This document shows, piece by piece, positions 34,510-44,538 of a stretch of 44,600 nucleotides of DNA. Both the position numbers and the translations under genes were made by a program. Under the pieces are notes generated by a model. It was not told where the DNA came from. It saw only the letters and a list, made by a program, of their open reading frames with translations, and did no database searches. The DNA comes from Limisphaerales bacterium (GTDB taxonomy: Bacteria; Verrucomicrobiota; Verrucomicrobiia; Limisphaerales; UBA1096). The stretch is taken from positions 1 to 44,600 of the forward strand of contig SHAK01000017.1 of assembly GCA_004213515.1 (NCBI GenBank). Direction: 5' to 3'. Position 1 is the first letter of the stretch. Every line of letters starts with the position of its first letter.

Positions 34510-35499
34510 TTAATTTGAAAGAAGCTCTTTAACCATATCACGCTCTTCCTTGAGCTCATTAACTGTAGCATCAAGTTTAGTTTGGCTAAATTCATTTAGC
34601 TGAACCCCTTGCACGATGTCAAGTTGGCCTCCGATATTTCGAGTAGGAAAAGATGATATTAATCCCTTCTCAACTCCATAGCTGCCATCTGAGCAAAGAC
34701 ATAGACTGTGATAGTCTCCTCCAGAAGTTGGATTTATAGCAGACACGACGGAATCTACCACTGCATTAGCAGCGCTAGCAGCGCTTGAAGCACCTCGTGC
34801 TTTGATAATAGCAGCACCTCGCTGTTGAACTGTTTTAATAAAGTCGCCTTCCAGCCATTCATGGTCCTTGATTACACTTGTAGCTGCTTCGCCAGCAATC
34901 TTGGTATTTGTAAAGTCTGGATACTGTGTTGCAGAGTGATTGCCCCAAACAGTCATATTGGTTATAGCGGTAATATCGACGCCTGCTTTTTGAGCTAGTT
35001 GAGACTTAGCGCGATTTTCATCAAGTCGTGTCATAGCAAACCAACGATCGCGAGGAATATCTGGCGCATTGTTCATAGCTATGAGGCAATTCGTGTTGCA
35101 CGGATTACCAACAACAAGCGTTTGAATATTACTTGAGGCATTGTTTTGGATTGCTTGGCCCTGACCGATAAATATTTTGCCATTAATACCAAGTAGGTCA
35201 CCACGCTCCATACCTTGCTTGCGAGGCACACTGCCTACTAGTAATGCCCAATTAACTCCATTAAAGCCTTTGTTTAGATCAGCTGTTGCAACGGTGCCTT
35301 TCAATAAAGGGAAAGCACAGTCGTCCAGCTCCATTGCAACGCCTTCAAGCGCCGGTAGAGCTGGCTCAATCTCGATCATGTGTATAATGACCGGCTGATT
35401 TGGGCCGAACATCTGGCCAGAGGCAATGCGAAATAACAACGAATAACCGATTTGGCCAGCTGCTCCAGTTACTGCAACACGAATAGGATCTTTACTCAT
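34510..35499 (-). CDS. mdh: Malate dehydrogenase
   Basis: A 329-residue NAD-dependent malate dehydrogenase of the cytosolic-like (type 2) group. It has the Rossmann motif [16 protein letters not shown], the substrate-binding Arg in [36 protein letters not shown] and the catalytic His in [12 protein letters not shown]. It interconverts malate and oxaloacetate in the TCA cycle. The unrelated deoC follows at three bases. Confidence 0.95.
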   Translation of the reverse strand: MSKDPIRVAVTGAAGQIGYSLLFRIASGQMFGPNQPVIIHMIEIEPALPALEGVAMELDDCAFPLLKGTVATADLNKGFNGVNWALLVGSVPRKQGMERGDLLGINGKIFIGQGQAIQNNASSNIQTLVVGNPCNTNCLIAMNNAPDIPRDRWFAMTRLDENRAKSQLAQKAGVDITAITNMTVWGNHSATQYPDFTNTKIAGEAATSVIKDHEWLEGDFIKTVQQRGAAIIKARGASSAASAANAVVDSVVSAINPTSGGDYHSLCLCSDGSYGVEKGLISSFPTRNIGGQLDIVQGVQLNEFSQTKLDATVNELKEERDMVKELLSN

Positions 35500-35717
35500 T
35501 TCAAAAAAGGGAAGTGATTATGTGTTTTACTGTCGTTGACCACAAGTTTTTACGTTTATCCCTCTTGGTTGTTGTTTATTAAATATAAATAGAAGCTGCC
35601 TTGGAGCACAAAATCTCGTTTTTTTATTTTGTAGTCGTGAGGTTATGTATTTGAAAAATAAAAAGCAGCAACTATTTAGAACTTAATAGCTATTAAAGAG
35701 TGAGGCCCCAAATTTGC

Positions 35718-37670
35718 TTATTCAATTCTGCCCTTAACCAAAGATTCAACGACTGCAGGATCGGCTAGTGTGCTAGTGTCGCCCATACTTTTAGTATCAC
35801 CTTCAGCGATCTTACGTAAAATTCTTCTCATTATTTTTCCGCTTCTAGTTTTCGGTAATCCTGGAGTAAACTGGATTTTTTGAGGCGAAGCATGAGGTCC
35901 AATATCTGCACGAACTTGCTTAATGATTTCGCTTGTCAGTGTCTCAGTAATTTCTTCTCCTGTCTTAAGAGTAACAAATGCGTAGATGGCATTCCCTTTA
36001 ATATCATGTGGATAGCCCACTACGGCGGCTTCAGCAACGGCTTTGTGTCCACCAATTGCTCCTTCAATTTCTGCTGTTCCTAAGTTGTGCCCGCTGACAA
36101 TGATGACATCATCCACTCTTCCAGTAATCCAATAGTATCCATCCTCATCGCGTCGACAACCGTCTCCACTAAAATACTTTCCTGGAAACCTTGAAAAATA
36201 GGTGTCTATAAAACGCTTATGATCGCCGTAGACCGTTCGCATTTGCCCTGGCCAAGTTTCGAGCATGCACAAATTCCCGGATACACTATTTCCTTCTATA
36301 ATATTACCTTCATCATCTACTAGTGCTGGTTTAACCCCAAAAAAAGGTAACGTGGCCGAGCCGGGTTTTGTTGGTGTAGCTCCGGGCAATGGCGAAATAA
36401 GAATACCGCCAGTTTCAGTTTGCCACCATGTATCGACAATTGGGCATTTTCCTTTACCAATTATTTCATAATACCATGACCATTCAGGCGTTTTAATGGG
36501 TTCGCCAACTGTTCCAAGCAATCGAAGACTAGACAGATCATAAGCATTTGGCCAAGTGTCCCCTTCCTTCATCAAAGCGCGAAGTGCCGTTGGTGCAGTG
36601 TAAAATATATTCACTTTGTGTTTATCCACAATTTGCCAAAACCTTCCAAAATCTGGGTAATTAGGAACACCCTCATACATCATCGTGATAGCTCGATTTG
36701 CCATCGGTCCATAGACGATATAAGTGTGTCCAGTGATCCAGCCGATGTCGGCCGTGCACCAGTAGACATCACCAGGATGATAATCGAATATATAGTGATG
36801 GGTTGTAGCAGCATAGGTTAGATATCCACCAGTGGTATGCATTACCCCCTTTGGTTTACCTGTACTGCCAGAAGTATAAAGTATGAACAATGGGTCGTCT
36901 GCATCCATAGGCTCGGCTGGGCAGATGGATTCGGCAGCATCAAGAGATTCGTGCCACCAAATGTCACGGTCATTTTTCATTTCAATTTTAGAGCCCGTCC
37001 GTTTAACAACAATGATTTTCTCGATGGATGGGGTGCTCTCCACTGCCTTGTCAGCATTGGATTTCATAGGTATGTCCAGTTTGGTCCCGCGTACTCCGGT
37101 ATCTTGTGTAATGATAGCCTTGCACTTGGAGTCGTTAATACGCGTGACGAGGCTATCAGCACTAAATGCACCAAATACGATTGAGTGTACTGCTCCTATT
37201 CGTGCGCATGCTAGCATAGCGATGGTAAGTTCAGGGATCATTTGCATGTAAATACATACGCGATCACCTTTTTGAATACCTAAATTCTTCAGCGCATTTC
37301 CAGCTTTTTGCACTTCAGCTTGAAGCTGACTATAAGTGTAAGAGCGACTTTCGTTTGGATCGTTGCCTTCCCATATGAGAGCGGTTTCTTCGCCCTGGCC
37401 ATCTTTTACATGTCTATCAACACAATTATAGCATGCATTAATTTTCCCACCTACAAACCATTTAATTTCAGCTTTTTGATAGTCCCATTCACGTAGCTTA
37501 TTCCACTTTTCAAACCAATGAAGTCGTTCTGCTTGTTCACTCCAGAATTCTTCTGGCTTATTAATTGATTGGTCGTATAGAGAATTGTAGTCCTCAAGAG
37601 ATGAAATATGCGCTTTAGTTGAAAACTCAGCGCTTGGTGGGTAAACTTTTATTTTCGAATCGTCGCTCAT
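35718..37670 (-). CDS. acs: Acetyl-CoA synthetase (AMP-forming)
   Basis: A ~650-residue ANL-family enzyme that activates acetate to acetyl-CoA through acetyl-AMP. Motifs: phosphate loop [11 protein letters not shown], the acetate-pocket region [30 protein letters not shown], and [11 protein letters not shown] with the C-terminal catalytic Lys that is often regulated by acetylation. ATG 37670 is chosen because it gives the standard Acs length; an upstream in-frame TTG at 37715 would add 15 residues and overlap the sulfatase stop. It could assimilate acetate released by PhnA in the same window. The two are far apart and not co-transcribed. Confidence 0.95.
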   Translation of the reverse strand: MSDDSKIKVYPPSAEFSTKAHISSLEDYNSLYDQSINKPEEFWSEQAERLHWFEKWNKLREWDYQKAEIKWFVGGKINACYNCVDRHVKDGQGEETALIWEGNDPNESRSYTYSQLQAEVQKAGNALKNLGIQKGDRVCIYMQMIPELTIAMLACARIGAVHSIVFGAFSADSLVTRINDSKCKAIITQDTGVRGTKLDIPMKSNADKAVESTPSIEKIIVVKRTGSKIEMKNDRDIWWHESLDAAESICPAEPMDADDPLFILYTSGSTGKPKGVMHTTGGYLTYAATTHHYIFDYHPGDVYWCTADIGWITGHTYIVYGPMANRAITMMYEGVPNYPDFGRFWQIVDKHKVNIFYTAPTALRALMKEGDTWPNAYDLSSLRLLGTVGEPIKTPEWSWYYEIIGKGKCPIVDTWWQTETGGILISPLPGATPTKPGSATLPFFGVKPALVDDEGNIIEGNSVSGNLCMLETWPGQMRTVYGDHKRFIDTYFSRFPGKYFSGDGCRRDEDGYYWITGRVDDVIIVSGHNLGTAEIEGAIGGHKAVAEAAVVGYPHDIKGNAIYAFVTLKTGEEITETLTSEIIKQVRADIGPHASPQKIQFTPGLPKTRSGKIMRRILRKIAEGDTKSMGDTSTLADPAVVESLVKGRIE

Positions 37671-37711
37671 TGTTTCGTGTCCAGTGAGTTTTATGCATGC
37701 TGAGCTTACGG

Positions 37712-39217
37712 TCAACGTCGTAGCTTGCGATCGTAAAATTGAAAATCCTTAGGTCTTCTAATAGGTATATTTAAACCGCCCATTTCTCCAAGTTCGTCAA
37801 ACAATTGTTTTTTTAAATTACTAGCTAACTCATTGAATGCTGGAATGCGGATCAAATTATGCCTTTCGTAAGGGTCTGTCTGTAAATCATAAAGACCGTT
37901 CTTATCCCATATTCCATGGTAATATATATATTTGTAACGATTGGTTCGAATAGCCAATGTTGTTGGTGTAGCAGGGAAATTCCACTCCCAGTGATATTCG
38001 TAAAGCAGATGTTTTCGCCAATTAGATTGAGTTTGTCCAAGCATTAGCGGCAGAAAGGATCGCCCGGTCATTTTCGGGCTATTATTTGGTTTTTGAACTT
38101 TCATTGCAGCTAATATGGTTTGGGCTATATCAAGGTTTAAAACCATTTCCTTAATCTTTGTTTCTGATTTTATTCTTCCAGGTGCGTAGGCAAGCATTGG
38201 AATTCGTATGGATTCTTCAAAAGCATCGCGTTTGTCATAAAAGCCGTGTTCTCCTAAAGCAAAACCGTTATCTCCCAAATATAAAACGAGTGTGTCTTTA
38301 GCTAGCCCTGAATTATCAAGATAATTTAAAATTTGACCAACATTTTCATCTAGTCCATGAACGGTCTCAGCAAAACGTCGGTACAATTTTGGAAAAGAGG
38401 GTACAGGGTCATTGTCTAGAGGGCCTGTTTCCATATGGTCGATACCGTGAATTCCATATCTGCGTTCACGTATCCAATTGGATTGAGTTTCATAATTTCT
38501 CTCAGTTAAAGACATAGTTTGTGGCAATGGCACCTTGTATTTGTCATAACGACCATGATGTCTTTTAGCTGGCTGAAACGGATAGTGAACTGCTTTATAT
38601 CCGATTTGCAGAAAAAATCTTTTTTCCCCAACTTGTTTTAAATAGTCGAGTGCTAATCCAGTGGTGACATCTGCATTATATCCATCAAACTTTCTTTTGT
38701 TACCATTGATGTTAAATACCGGATCAAAGTATACCCCTTGTCCCTTGAAGCTTGCCCAGTGGTCGAAGCCTTTACGTGGTTCGTCGTTATCATGACCCAT
38801 ATGCCATTTACCAATATATGCTGTGAGAATACCTTCTTCCTGAAGATACTCTGAAAAAAAACGAGTGTTATTAGGAATAGCTCGTTGATTATCTACTACC
38901 TTATGATGATGCATATATTGTCCCGTTAAAATAGTAGCGCGACTAGGAGAGCAAAGAGAAGTAGTTACAAATGCATTCTCCATATGAGCTCCTTTGTAGA
39001 ACATACGATCGAAATTAGGTGTCTCTAGAAAATCAGGGCTGTCTTGATGGAATCCAAGAAAGTCATATCTATGATCATCACTTAGTATAAGAACGACATT
39101 TTTGAATGCTTCATTGTTCGGGGAATTTTCTTGTCCGAATGTAATTAAAGAAAAAGTGCAAATTCCAAGTGATAATATTCTAGTGATTTTTTTTTTAGAA
39201 CAACCGATCATACTCAT
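37712..39217 (-). CDS. Formylglycine-dependent sulfatase
   Basis: A 501-residue arylsulfatase-type protein. N-terminal metal site [12 protein letters not shown], then the sulfatase signature [16 protein letters not shown], where Cys89 (in CSPSR) would be oxidised to the catalytic formylglycine, IGKWHMGHD, and the late [10 protein letters not shown] metal site. A hydrophobic leader ([15 protein letters not shown]) indicates export. The pattern is closest to N-acetylglucosamine-6-sulfatase/iduronate-sulfatase-like enzymes from marine degraders; the sulfated substrate (an algal or animal glycan) is inferred. It precedes acs on the minus strand. Confidence 0.93.
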   Translation of the reverse strand: MSMIGCSKKKITRILSLGICTFSLITFGQENSPNNEAFKNVVLILSDDHRYDFLGFHQDSPDFLETPNFDRMFYKGAHMENAFVTTSLCSPSRATILTGQYMHHHKVVDNQRAIPNNTRFFSEYLQEEGILTAYIGKWHMGHDNDEPRKGFDHWASFKGQGVYFDPVFNINGNKRKFDGYNADVTTGLALDYLKQVGEKRFFLQIGYKAVHYPFQPAKRHHGRYDKYKVPLPQTMSLTERNYETQSNWIRERRYGIHGIDHMETGPLDNDPVPSFPKLYRRFAETVHGLDENVGQILNYLDNSGLAKDTLVLYLGDNGFALGEHGFYDKRDAFEESIRIPMLAYAPGRIKSETKIKEMVLNLDIAQTILAAMKVQKPNNSPKMTGRSFLPLMLGQTQSNWRKHLLYEYHWEWNFPATPTTLAIRTNRYKYIYYHGIWDKNGLYDLQTDPYERHNLIRIPAFNELASNLKKQLFDELGEMGGLNIPIRRPKDFQFYDRKLRR

Positions 39218-39311
39218 ATTTTACTGGTTTGCTTCCGTATTGAAAACTCGTATTTTATTAAATTAGCATGAGGTTGCCTGTTACAGGGACATCCCTTACT
39301 ATTTCATTTAC

Positions 39312-39325
39312 GCCCAGAAATGGGC
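39312..39325 (+). promoter_or_regulatory. GNRA hairpin in the apaG leader
   Basis: GCCCA-GAAA-TGGGC forms a five-pair stem closed by a GAAA tetraloop, nine bases before the apaG start, where a Shine-Dalgarno site would normally be. The only G-rich bases available to 16S rRNA (TGGG) are inside the stem. Confidence 0.4.
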
Positions 39326-39334
39326 ATTTAAAAT

Positions 39335-39715
39335 ATGCTCAAACTGGAAGGACTTACAGTTGTTGTTGATCGGGTAATTTACCAGCCTGATATAGCAACT
39401 CCTGAGGAGCGACCACATTGCTTCGCTTATTTTATTACCATCCACAATAATTCAAAACAAACAGTTACGATTAAAGGAAGAAAATGGGTAGTAAATGAAT
39501 CTGACGGTAAAAAAACAGTAGTCGAAGGTGATGGAGTAGTGGGTTTATTTCCTGAGTTGAAGCCTGGGGAAGAATTTGATTATCACAGCTTTCATTTGTT
39601 TAGTGGTCCATGGGCTGTGGCTAATGGAAGTTATTTAGGGCTGATTGAAAATGGTCAGACTGTCGTGACTCGGATTCCAGAATTCCGTATGGAAGTTCCA
39701 ACGAAATTCAGTTAA
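39335..39715 (+). CDS. apaG: ApaG domain protein
   Basis: A 126-residue single-domain protein of the ApaG family. The typical block (CFAYFITIHNNSKQTVTIKGRKW) is followed by VVEGDGVVGLFPELKPGEEF and YHSFHLFSGPWAVANGSYLG, containing the conserved ApaG core. ApaG is an Fn3-like fold with pyrophosphate/nucleotide-binding proposals and links to cation resistance; its biochemical role remains unsettled. It stands alone and converges with the sialidase-like gene, 19 bases from it. Confidence 0.92.
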   Translation: MLKLEGLTVVVDRVIYQPDIATPEERPHCFAYFITIHNNSKQTVTIKGRKWVVNESDGKKTVVEGDGVVGLFPELKPGEEFDYHSFHLFSGPWAVANGSYLGLIENGQTVVTRIPEFRMEVPTKFS

Positions 39716-39734
39716 AGATCGGCCTTTAAATCTG

Positions 39735-40886
39735 TTATTGAGGCCACTGACCTTGTGTGATTGGCACTAATTTGAGTTTAGAAGGATCAATAACAATATG
39801 CTTAATATTTGTGCGATTATGTGTGTAAGTAATGTGAACATTACCATCGCTAGTTTGAATGACTGCTGGATATGAGTATTCTCCAGGTTGATTTTCAAGA
39901 ACCAGTGCGGCATCCCATTCTTTTCCATTTTTTGAAATAGCTACGTTTAGAGGGGATCGCCCTTCACGGGTGTGATTGTAAACAAGCAATGCTCTGCCAT
40001 CTGCCAAAACTGTGCCGTCAGCTCCTGCGTTTGGATTTGGCAGTTGGGAACGTCGCATTCGTGACCACTTTTTGCCTCCATTTGTAGTCCAGCATTCGGT
40101 AAGTCGACCTGATTTAGAACGGCATAAGGCCTGTATAGATCCATCAGGATACTTAAGAAGTGTGGGCTGAATGGCAGCGAAATCTAGCGATGAGTTTAGG
40201 GGTTTGCTTTTGCTCCAGTAACGGTTCTGAATAAAGCTTTCAATTTGTACGTACCATCCTGAATCTTCCAGGCTAGATCCACAAAGTAAGGTGCGATTGG
40301 AAAGTTCGATAGGTTTACTTCTAACTGGGCCAACATAACCGTTTGGAAGTTTTATAGGTTTTTTCCAGGTTAAACCCTCGTCATCAGATCGCTTCATCAT
40401 GCCCCACCAACGGCTAGGTGACGGGCCTACCTTGTAAAACAAAATAAGTGAACCCGTAGACTGTCTAAATAAAACCGGATTCCAGCATGGTTGTTGGGTG
40501 CGATTTGATGAATTAATCCCGTCGGCGACTACCAACGGCTTGGCCCAACCCTCTCCCGTGTTTCGAGAAAGCCAGATTACTACATCTCTAGACCCTTCCT
40601 TGGTTCCGCCGAACCAAGCTGTTACCAGGCCTCCTTCAATTTCTTCAATTGTAGAGGCATGCACCTCAGCGACCGGCATTTTTACAGCGATCATTTCGCT
40701 ACCATACATGCCGGGCTGATCATCTAGTGGGTTGGTAATGTTAATATCAACAGTCGATGAATCATCGTTAACGCTGACGACTTCCACTTTTTCCGTGATG
40801 TCTTGAGCTATCAAAAGCCCTTGAAAAGCTACAAGCGCAGCCAGATAGATCAATTTATTGGCTAGGGTTGAGATTTTTTGGATCAT
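39735..40886 (-). CDS. Secreted sialidase-like (BNR) protein
   Basis: A ~383-residue protein with a signal peptide from ATG 40886 (hydrophobic core LIYLAALVAFQGLLIA). An ATG at 40955 is possible but adds 23 residues that break the signal. The fold is a six-bladed sialidase-type propeller (BNR_2 type): VHASTIEEIEGGLVTAWFGG with the first Arg-rich strand nearby, Asp-boxes RSDDEGLTWKKP and TTNGGKKWSR, and YVGPVRSKPIEL. Relatives hydrolyse sialic acid or similar sugars; many verrucomicrobial members may act on other glycans. It fits the local glycan-processing theme (sulfatase, SASA esterase). Confidence 0.82.
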   Translation of the reverse strand: MIQKISTLANKLIYLAALVAFQGLLIAQDITEKVEVVSVNDDSSTVDINITNPLDDQPGMYGSEMIAVKMPVAEVHASTIEEIEGGLVTAWFGGTKEGSRDVVIWLSRNTGEGWAKPLVVADGINSSNRTQQPCWNPVLFRQSTGSLILFYKVGPSPSRWWGMMKRSDDEGLTWKKPIKLPNGYVGPVRSKPIELSNRTLLCGSSLEDSGWYVQIESFIQNRYWSKSKPLNSSLDFAAIQPTLLKYPDGSIQALCRSKSGRLTECWTTNGGKKWSRMRRSQLPNPNAGADGTVLADGRALLVYNHTREGRSPLNVAISKNGKEWDAALVLENQPGEYSYPAVIQTSDGNVHITYTHNRTNIKHIVIDPSKLKLVPITQGQWPQ

Positions 40887-41067
40887 GTCGGTTATGTAGA
40901 CGTCTGGAGTTGTTATCTGTTCAAGAAACTGAGCCTCCAAAACATGTCCCCTCATGCTGCCGTACCGAGAGCCAAGGTCAATTCATAAAAGCTTGTTTTG
41001 ATGATAAAATGTAAAAAAGTTGGCCAAAGATGAGCGACCGAGCCAGAATACTCCTCTCTTTGCAAAA

Positions 41068-41361
41068 ATGAGTACAGGTGAACATAAATGTAATCGAGAA
41101 TTTCGAGACTTATTAGTTCAAAATAAACTAGGATTACATGCCCGGCCGGCATCGATGTTCGTTAAATTAGCCACTAAGTTTAAGAGCGAAATTTTCGTGA
41201 TAAAAGATGGTGAAGAAGTGAACGGTAAAAGTATAATGGGACTAATGATGCTTGCAGCTGCCCCCGGCGAATCCATTACCATTTGTGCTGAAGGTAATGA
41301 TGCAAAACAAGCCCTTAACGAATTGGAACAGCTCGTTAAGAGGAATTTTGAGGAAGAATAG
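41068..41361 (+). CDS. HPr-type phosphocarrier protein
   Basis: A 97-residue HPr-family protein. The phosphorylation site is KLGLHARPASMF (His24 from this start, about nine residues later than classical His15), and NGKSIMGLMMLAA carries the conserved regulatory Ser. ATG 41068 is chosen over an upstream TTG (41020), which would add an unlikely tail. It could act in a PTS or as a regulatory HPr controlled by a serine kinase. The gene lies two bases before gatC and its 3' end contains the gatC ribosome binding site, so it belongs to the gat operon. No PTS enzyme I gene is visible in the window. Confidence 0.88.
   Translation: MSTGEHKCNREFRDLLVQNKLGLHARPASMFVKLATKFKSEIFVIKDGEEVNGKSIMGLMMLAAAPGESITICAEGNDAKQALNELEQLVKRNFEEE
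41350..41356 (+). promoter_or_regulatory. Ribosome binding site of gatC
   Basis: GAGGAAG, seven bases before the gatC ATG at 41364, lies inside the last codons of the HPr gene. This supports the gatC start and translational coupling to HPr. Confidence 0.65.
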
Positions 41362-41363
41362 AA

Positions 41364-41651
41364 ATGTCTAATAACGATTTTGATATAAAATATGTGGCTA
41401 ACCTAGCTAGAATCAAACTTACATCTGATCAAGAGGACCGTTTAGGATCACAGCTCGGAGATATTTTAGGTTATGTGAAAAAACTAGAAGAACTCGATGT
41501 AAGTAATGTAGAACCTATGGCGCATGCAGTTCCTCTTCACAATGTTATGAGGGCTGACCAAGTTCAGCCGTCAATCACAAATGAGGAAGCTTTGGCTAAT
41601 GCTCCCAAGAAAGCTAACGGTTTGTTTGTAGTCCCAAAAATTGTCGAATGA
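41364..41651 (+). CDS. gatC: Glu-tRNA(Gln) amidotransferase subunit C
   Basis: A 95-residue GatC. It has the typical pattern [14 protein letters not shown] near the start, [19 protein letters not shown] in the middle and the C-terminal FVVPKIVE. It wraps between GatA and GatB and stabilises the complex that converts misacylated Glu-tRNA(Gln) to Gln-tRNA(Gln). Its last four bases overlap gatA. Confidence 0.94.
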   Translation: MSNNDFDIKYVANLARIKLTSDQEDRLGSQLGDILGYVKKLEELDVSNVEPMAHAVPLHNVMRADQVQPSITNEEALANAPKKANGLFVVPKIVE

Positions 41652-43114
41652 TTTTACACGAGCTTACAATAGATGAATTGACAAAAAAGTTGGCTTCGAA
41701 AGAGGTTTCATCCCGGGATGCTATGCAGGCATGCCTTGATAGAATTGATAATATAGACAATTCTATTAATGCGTTTATAAGTCTTGATCGTGAGAATGCT
41801 TTAGATCAAGCAGATGCTGCTGATAGTGCTCTAAAAAATGGTGCTAATCATAATGATCAACCATTACTTGGTGTGCCTGTTTCTCTGAAGGATATTTTTT
41901 GCGTTAAGAATCAACCAGCGAATTGTGCTTCAAAAATTCTTGGTGATTTTCGTTCGCCATACGATGGGTCAGTTGTTCAGAAACTTAAGCAAGCAGGGGC
42001 TGTGATTTTTGGTCGAGTAAACATGGATGAGTTTGCAATGGGTAGTTCTACTGAGAATTCGGCATTTGGCCGGACTTCTAATCCTTGGGATCTCGATCGA
42101 GTGCCGGGGGGATCAAGCGGTGGGTGTGCGGCGTCGGTGGTAGCGCAGGAATGTTTTGGAAGTATTGGTACTGACACAGGTGGATCAATTCGTCAGCCTG
42201 CTGCGCTGTGCGGCTGTGTAGGGATTAAACCAACTTACGGACGAGTCTCTCGTTTTGGTGTTATTGCATTTGCATCGTCTCTTGATCAAGTCGGGCCAAT
42301 GGCTAGGAACGTGAGTGATGCTGCCACTTTGTTGGGCTCTATTGCAGGTTATGACCCCAAGGATTCAACAAGTGTGCCGACAGAAGTTCCTGATTATGTT
42401 GGAGACCTTAATGCAGACCTTGACGGAATAAAGCTTGGGTTACCTAAGGAATTTCTAGGTGCCGGTATTGATTCTGAGGTGCGATCTGTTTTTGAGGCTG
42501 CAGTGAAACAATATGAGGCACTTGGAGCTGAGATTCAGGAAGTAAGTTTGCCTCATACAGAATATGCGGTGGCAACTTATTATATTTTGGCTACAGCAGA
42601 AGCCAGTGCTAATTTAGCTCGTTTTGATGGAATTAGGTTTTGTGACCGAGTTGAAGGAGATGATCCATTTTCTCTTTATTGTAATACTCGAGGCAAAGGT
42701 TTTGGGGATGAGGTTAAACGGAGGATAATACTCGGTACTTATGTGTTGAGTAGTGGCTATTATGATGCTTATTACATTCGAGCTCAGAAGGTTAGGTCTC
42801 TGATTAAACAAGACTTCGATCAAGCTTTAGAGAAGGTTGATGCTTTAATTACACCAACAGTTCCTTATACGGCATTTAAAGCTGGAGAAAAAACTGATGA
42901 TCCATTGCAGATGTATCTTTCCGATATATTTACAATATCCTGCAATTTAACTGGAACTTGTGGGGTAAGTTTACCTTGTGGTTTTTCTGGTAGTCCAAAG
43001 TTGCCGGTTGGATTGCAGCTGTTGGGTAAACCTTTTGGAGAACAAGATTTGTTGAACATAGCTTATGCTTATGAACAAGCAACTCCATGGCATAAGGAAA
43101 GGGCCCCTCTCTGA
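41648..43114 (+). CDS. gatA: Glu-tRNA(Gln) amidotransferase subunit A
   Basis: A 488-residue amidase-signature enzyme that releases ammonia from glutamine. The Ser-cisSer-Lys triad is visible: Lys in [23 protein letters not shown] and the nucleophile region [11 protein letters not shown]. The length is standard for GatA. ATG 41648 overlaps gatC by four bases, and the stop overlaps the gatB start by one base (TGATG), so the three subunits are produced together. Confidence 0.96.
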   Translation: MILHELTIDELTKKLASKEVSSRDAMQACLDRIDNIDNSINAFISLDRENALDQADAADSALKNGANHNDQPLLGVPVSLKDIFCVKNQPANCASKILGDFRSPYDGSVVQKLKQAGAVIFGRVNMDEFAMGSSTENSAFGRTSNPWDLDRVPGGSSGGCAASVVAQECFGSIGTDTGGSIRQPAALCGCVGIKPTYGRVSRFGVIAFASSLDQVGPMARNVSDAATLLGSIAGYDPKDSTSVPTEVPDYVGDLNADLDGIKLGLPKEFLGAGIDSEVRSVFEAAVKQYEALGAEIQEVSLPHTEYAVATYYILATAEASANLARFDGIRFCDRVEGDDPFSLYCNTRGKGFGDEVKRRIILGTYVLSSGYYDAYYIRAQKVRSLIKQDFDQALEKVDALITPTVPYTAFKAGEKTDDPLQMYLSDIFTISCNLTGTCGVSLPCGFSGSPKLPVGLQLLGKPFGEQDLLNIAYAYEQATPWHKERAPL

Positions 43115-44538
43115 TGGAATATGAATCAGTAATTGGACTGGAAACTCACTGCCAGTTGAAGACAAAGTCAAAAATGTTCTGTGGTTGTGCCAACGAGTTT
43201 GGTGCTGCTCCAAATACAAATGTTTGTCCAATTTGCCTAGGTATGCCCGGCGTATTACCAGTACCTAATGAGTTGGCGCTTCAGCTAACAGTACTTACTG
43301 GATATCTTTTAAATTGTGAAATCCCAAAATTTGCTAAGTTTGACAGAAAAAACTATTTTTATCCTGACGTTTGCAAAGATTATCAAATCACCCAATTCGA
43401 TTTTCCGTCAACTACTACTGGATATGTTGATTTTGAATCTGAAAGCAAGATTGAGCGCGTTCGTATTACTCGTGCTCATCTGGAAGAAGATGTTGGTAAA
43501 AATAATCACTATGAACAGCATAGTGGTGTAGATTTTAATCGTGCTGGAGTTCCGTTATTAGAGATCGTATCTGAGCCTGATATTAGTAGTGCCGATATGG
43601 CATATGATTATTTAAATGCTCTTAAAGATATATTAATATATGGTGGAATTAGTGATTGTGACATGGAGAAAGGTATGGTGCGTTGTGACGTTAACATAAG
43701 CGTCAGGCCAAAAGGTGCAACCGAGCTAGGAACAAAAGTCGAAATTAAAAATATGAACACTTTTAGTGGTGTTCGCCGAGCAATAAACTACGAGGTTAAA
43801 CGTCAAATAGAAACCCTTGATTCAGGAGGAACCCTTATGCAAGAGACCCGGCGTTGGGATGATGATACAGGTATAACTGAGACTATGCGTTCAAAAGAAC
43901 ATGCTCACGATTATCGGTATTTTCCAGAGCCTGATCTCATGCCGTTGAAGCCTAGTGAAGAGTGGCTTAAAGAGATTCAAACGCACATTGTTGAACTGCC
44001 TTTGGCTCGTAAAAAACGCTTCATTAAAGATTATAACATCCCTGCGCAGGACGCAGAGGTTTTCGTAGGGAATGTACCCTTAGGTGGATTTTTTGAAAAA
44101 GCTGTTGATGGATCAAATAATGCTAAATCTGTTGCCAACTGGGTAATTAACAATCTACAGGCACTTTTGGCTAACAGTGAACTTTCAATAGATCAATTAA
44201 AGTTCGGGCCAGAGGCCGTTCGTGAATTAGTTGAGATTATCGATAGTGGTGCAATTAGTAACAAGGGTGGGCAGGAGGTCTTCACTGAGTTATTTGATGC
44301 AGGAGGAAATCCAAAGGATATTGTTGATTCTAAAGGGTTAGCTCAGGTAAATGATAGCGGCGAATTAAATAAGTGGTGTATGAACGCTATCGAATCCAAT
44401 CCCGGACCAGCAGATGATGTTCGGAATGGAAAAGAAAATGCCATTAATTTTCTTAAAGGGCAGGTCATGAAGGCTAGTCGAGGCAAGGCTAATCCACAAA
44501 TAGTTGGCGAAACATTGGTCAAGCTATTGAAAGGTTAG
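43114..44538 (+). CDS. gatB: Glu-tRNA(Gln) amidotransferase subunit B
   Basis: A 474-residue GatB, which binds tRNA, activates the Glu-tRNA with ATP and uses ammonia channelled from GatA. It begins with SVIGLETHCQLKTKSKMFCG; the Cys-rich CGCANEFG ... CPICLG forms the zinc site. The GRGKANPQ-like C-terminus (RGKANPQIVGETLVKLL) is the YqeY-type tail domain. The presence of GatCAB means Gln-tRNA(Gln) is probably formed indirectly, or that Asn-tRNA is also served; a GlnRS gene is not in the window. Last gene before the window end; bases 44539-44600 show nothing. Confidence 0.96.
   Translation: MEYESVIGLETHCQLKTKSKMFCGCANEFGAAPNTNVCPICLGMPGVLPVPNELALQLTVLTGYLLNCEIPKFAKFDRKNYFYPDVCKDYQITQFDFPSTTTGYVDFESESKIERVRITRAHLEEDVGKNNHYEQHSGVDFNRAGVPLLEIVSEPDISSADMAYDYLNALKDILIYGGISDCDMEKGMVRCDVNISVRPKGATELGTKVEIKNMNTFSGVRRAINYEVKRQIETLDSGGTLMQETRRWDDDTGITETMRSKEHAHDYRYFPEPDLMPLKPSEEWLKEIQTHIVELPLARKKRFIKDYNIPAQDAEVFVGNVPLGGFFEKAVDGSNNAKSVANWVINNLQALLANSELSIDQLKFGPEAVRELVEIIDSGAISNKGGQEVFTELFDAGGNPKDIVDSKGLAQVNDSGELNKWCMNAIESNPGPADDVRNGKENAINFLKGQVMKASRGKANPQIVGETLVKLLKG

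Noticed and set aside
35683-35696. 14-bp palindrome TTAATAGCTATTAA beyond the acs stop
   Set aside because: Pure AT-rich symmetry of this length is expected by chance here, and no T run follows.
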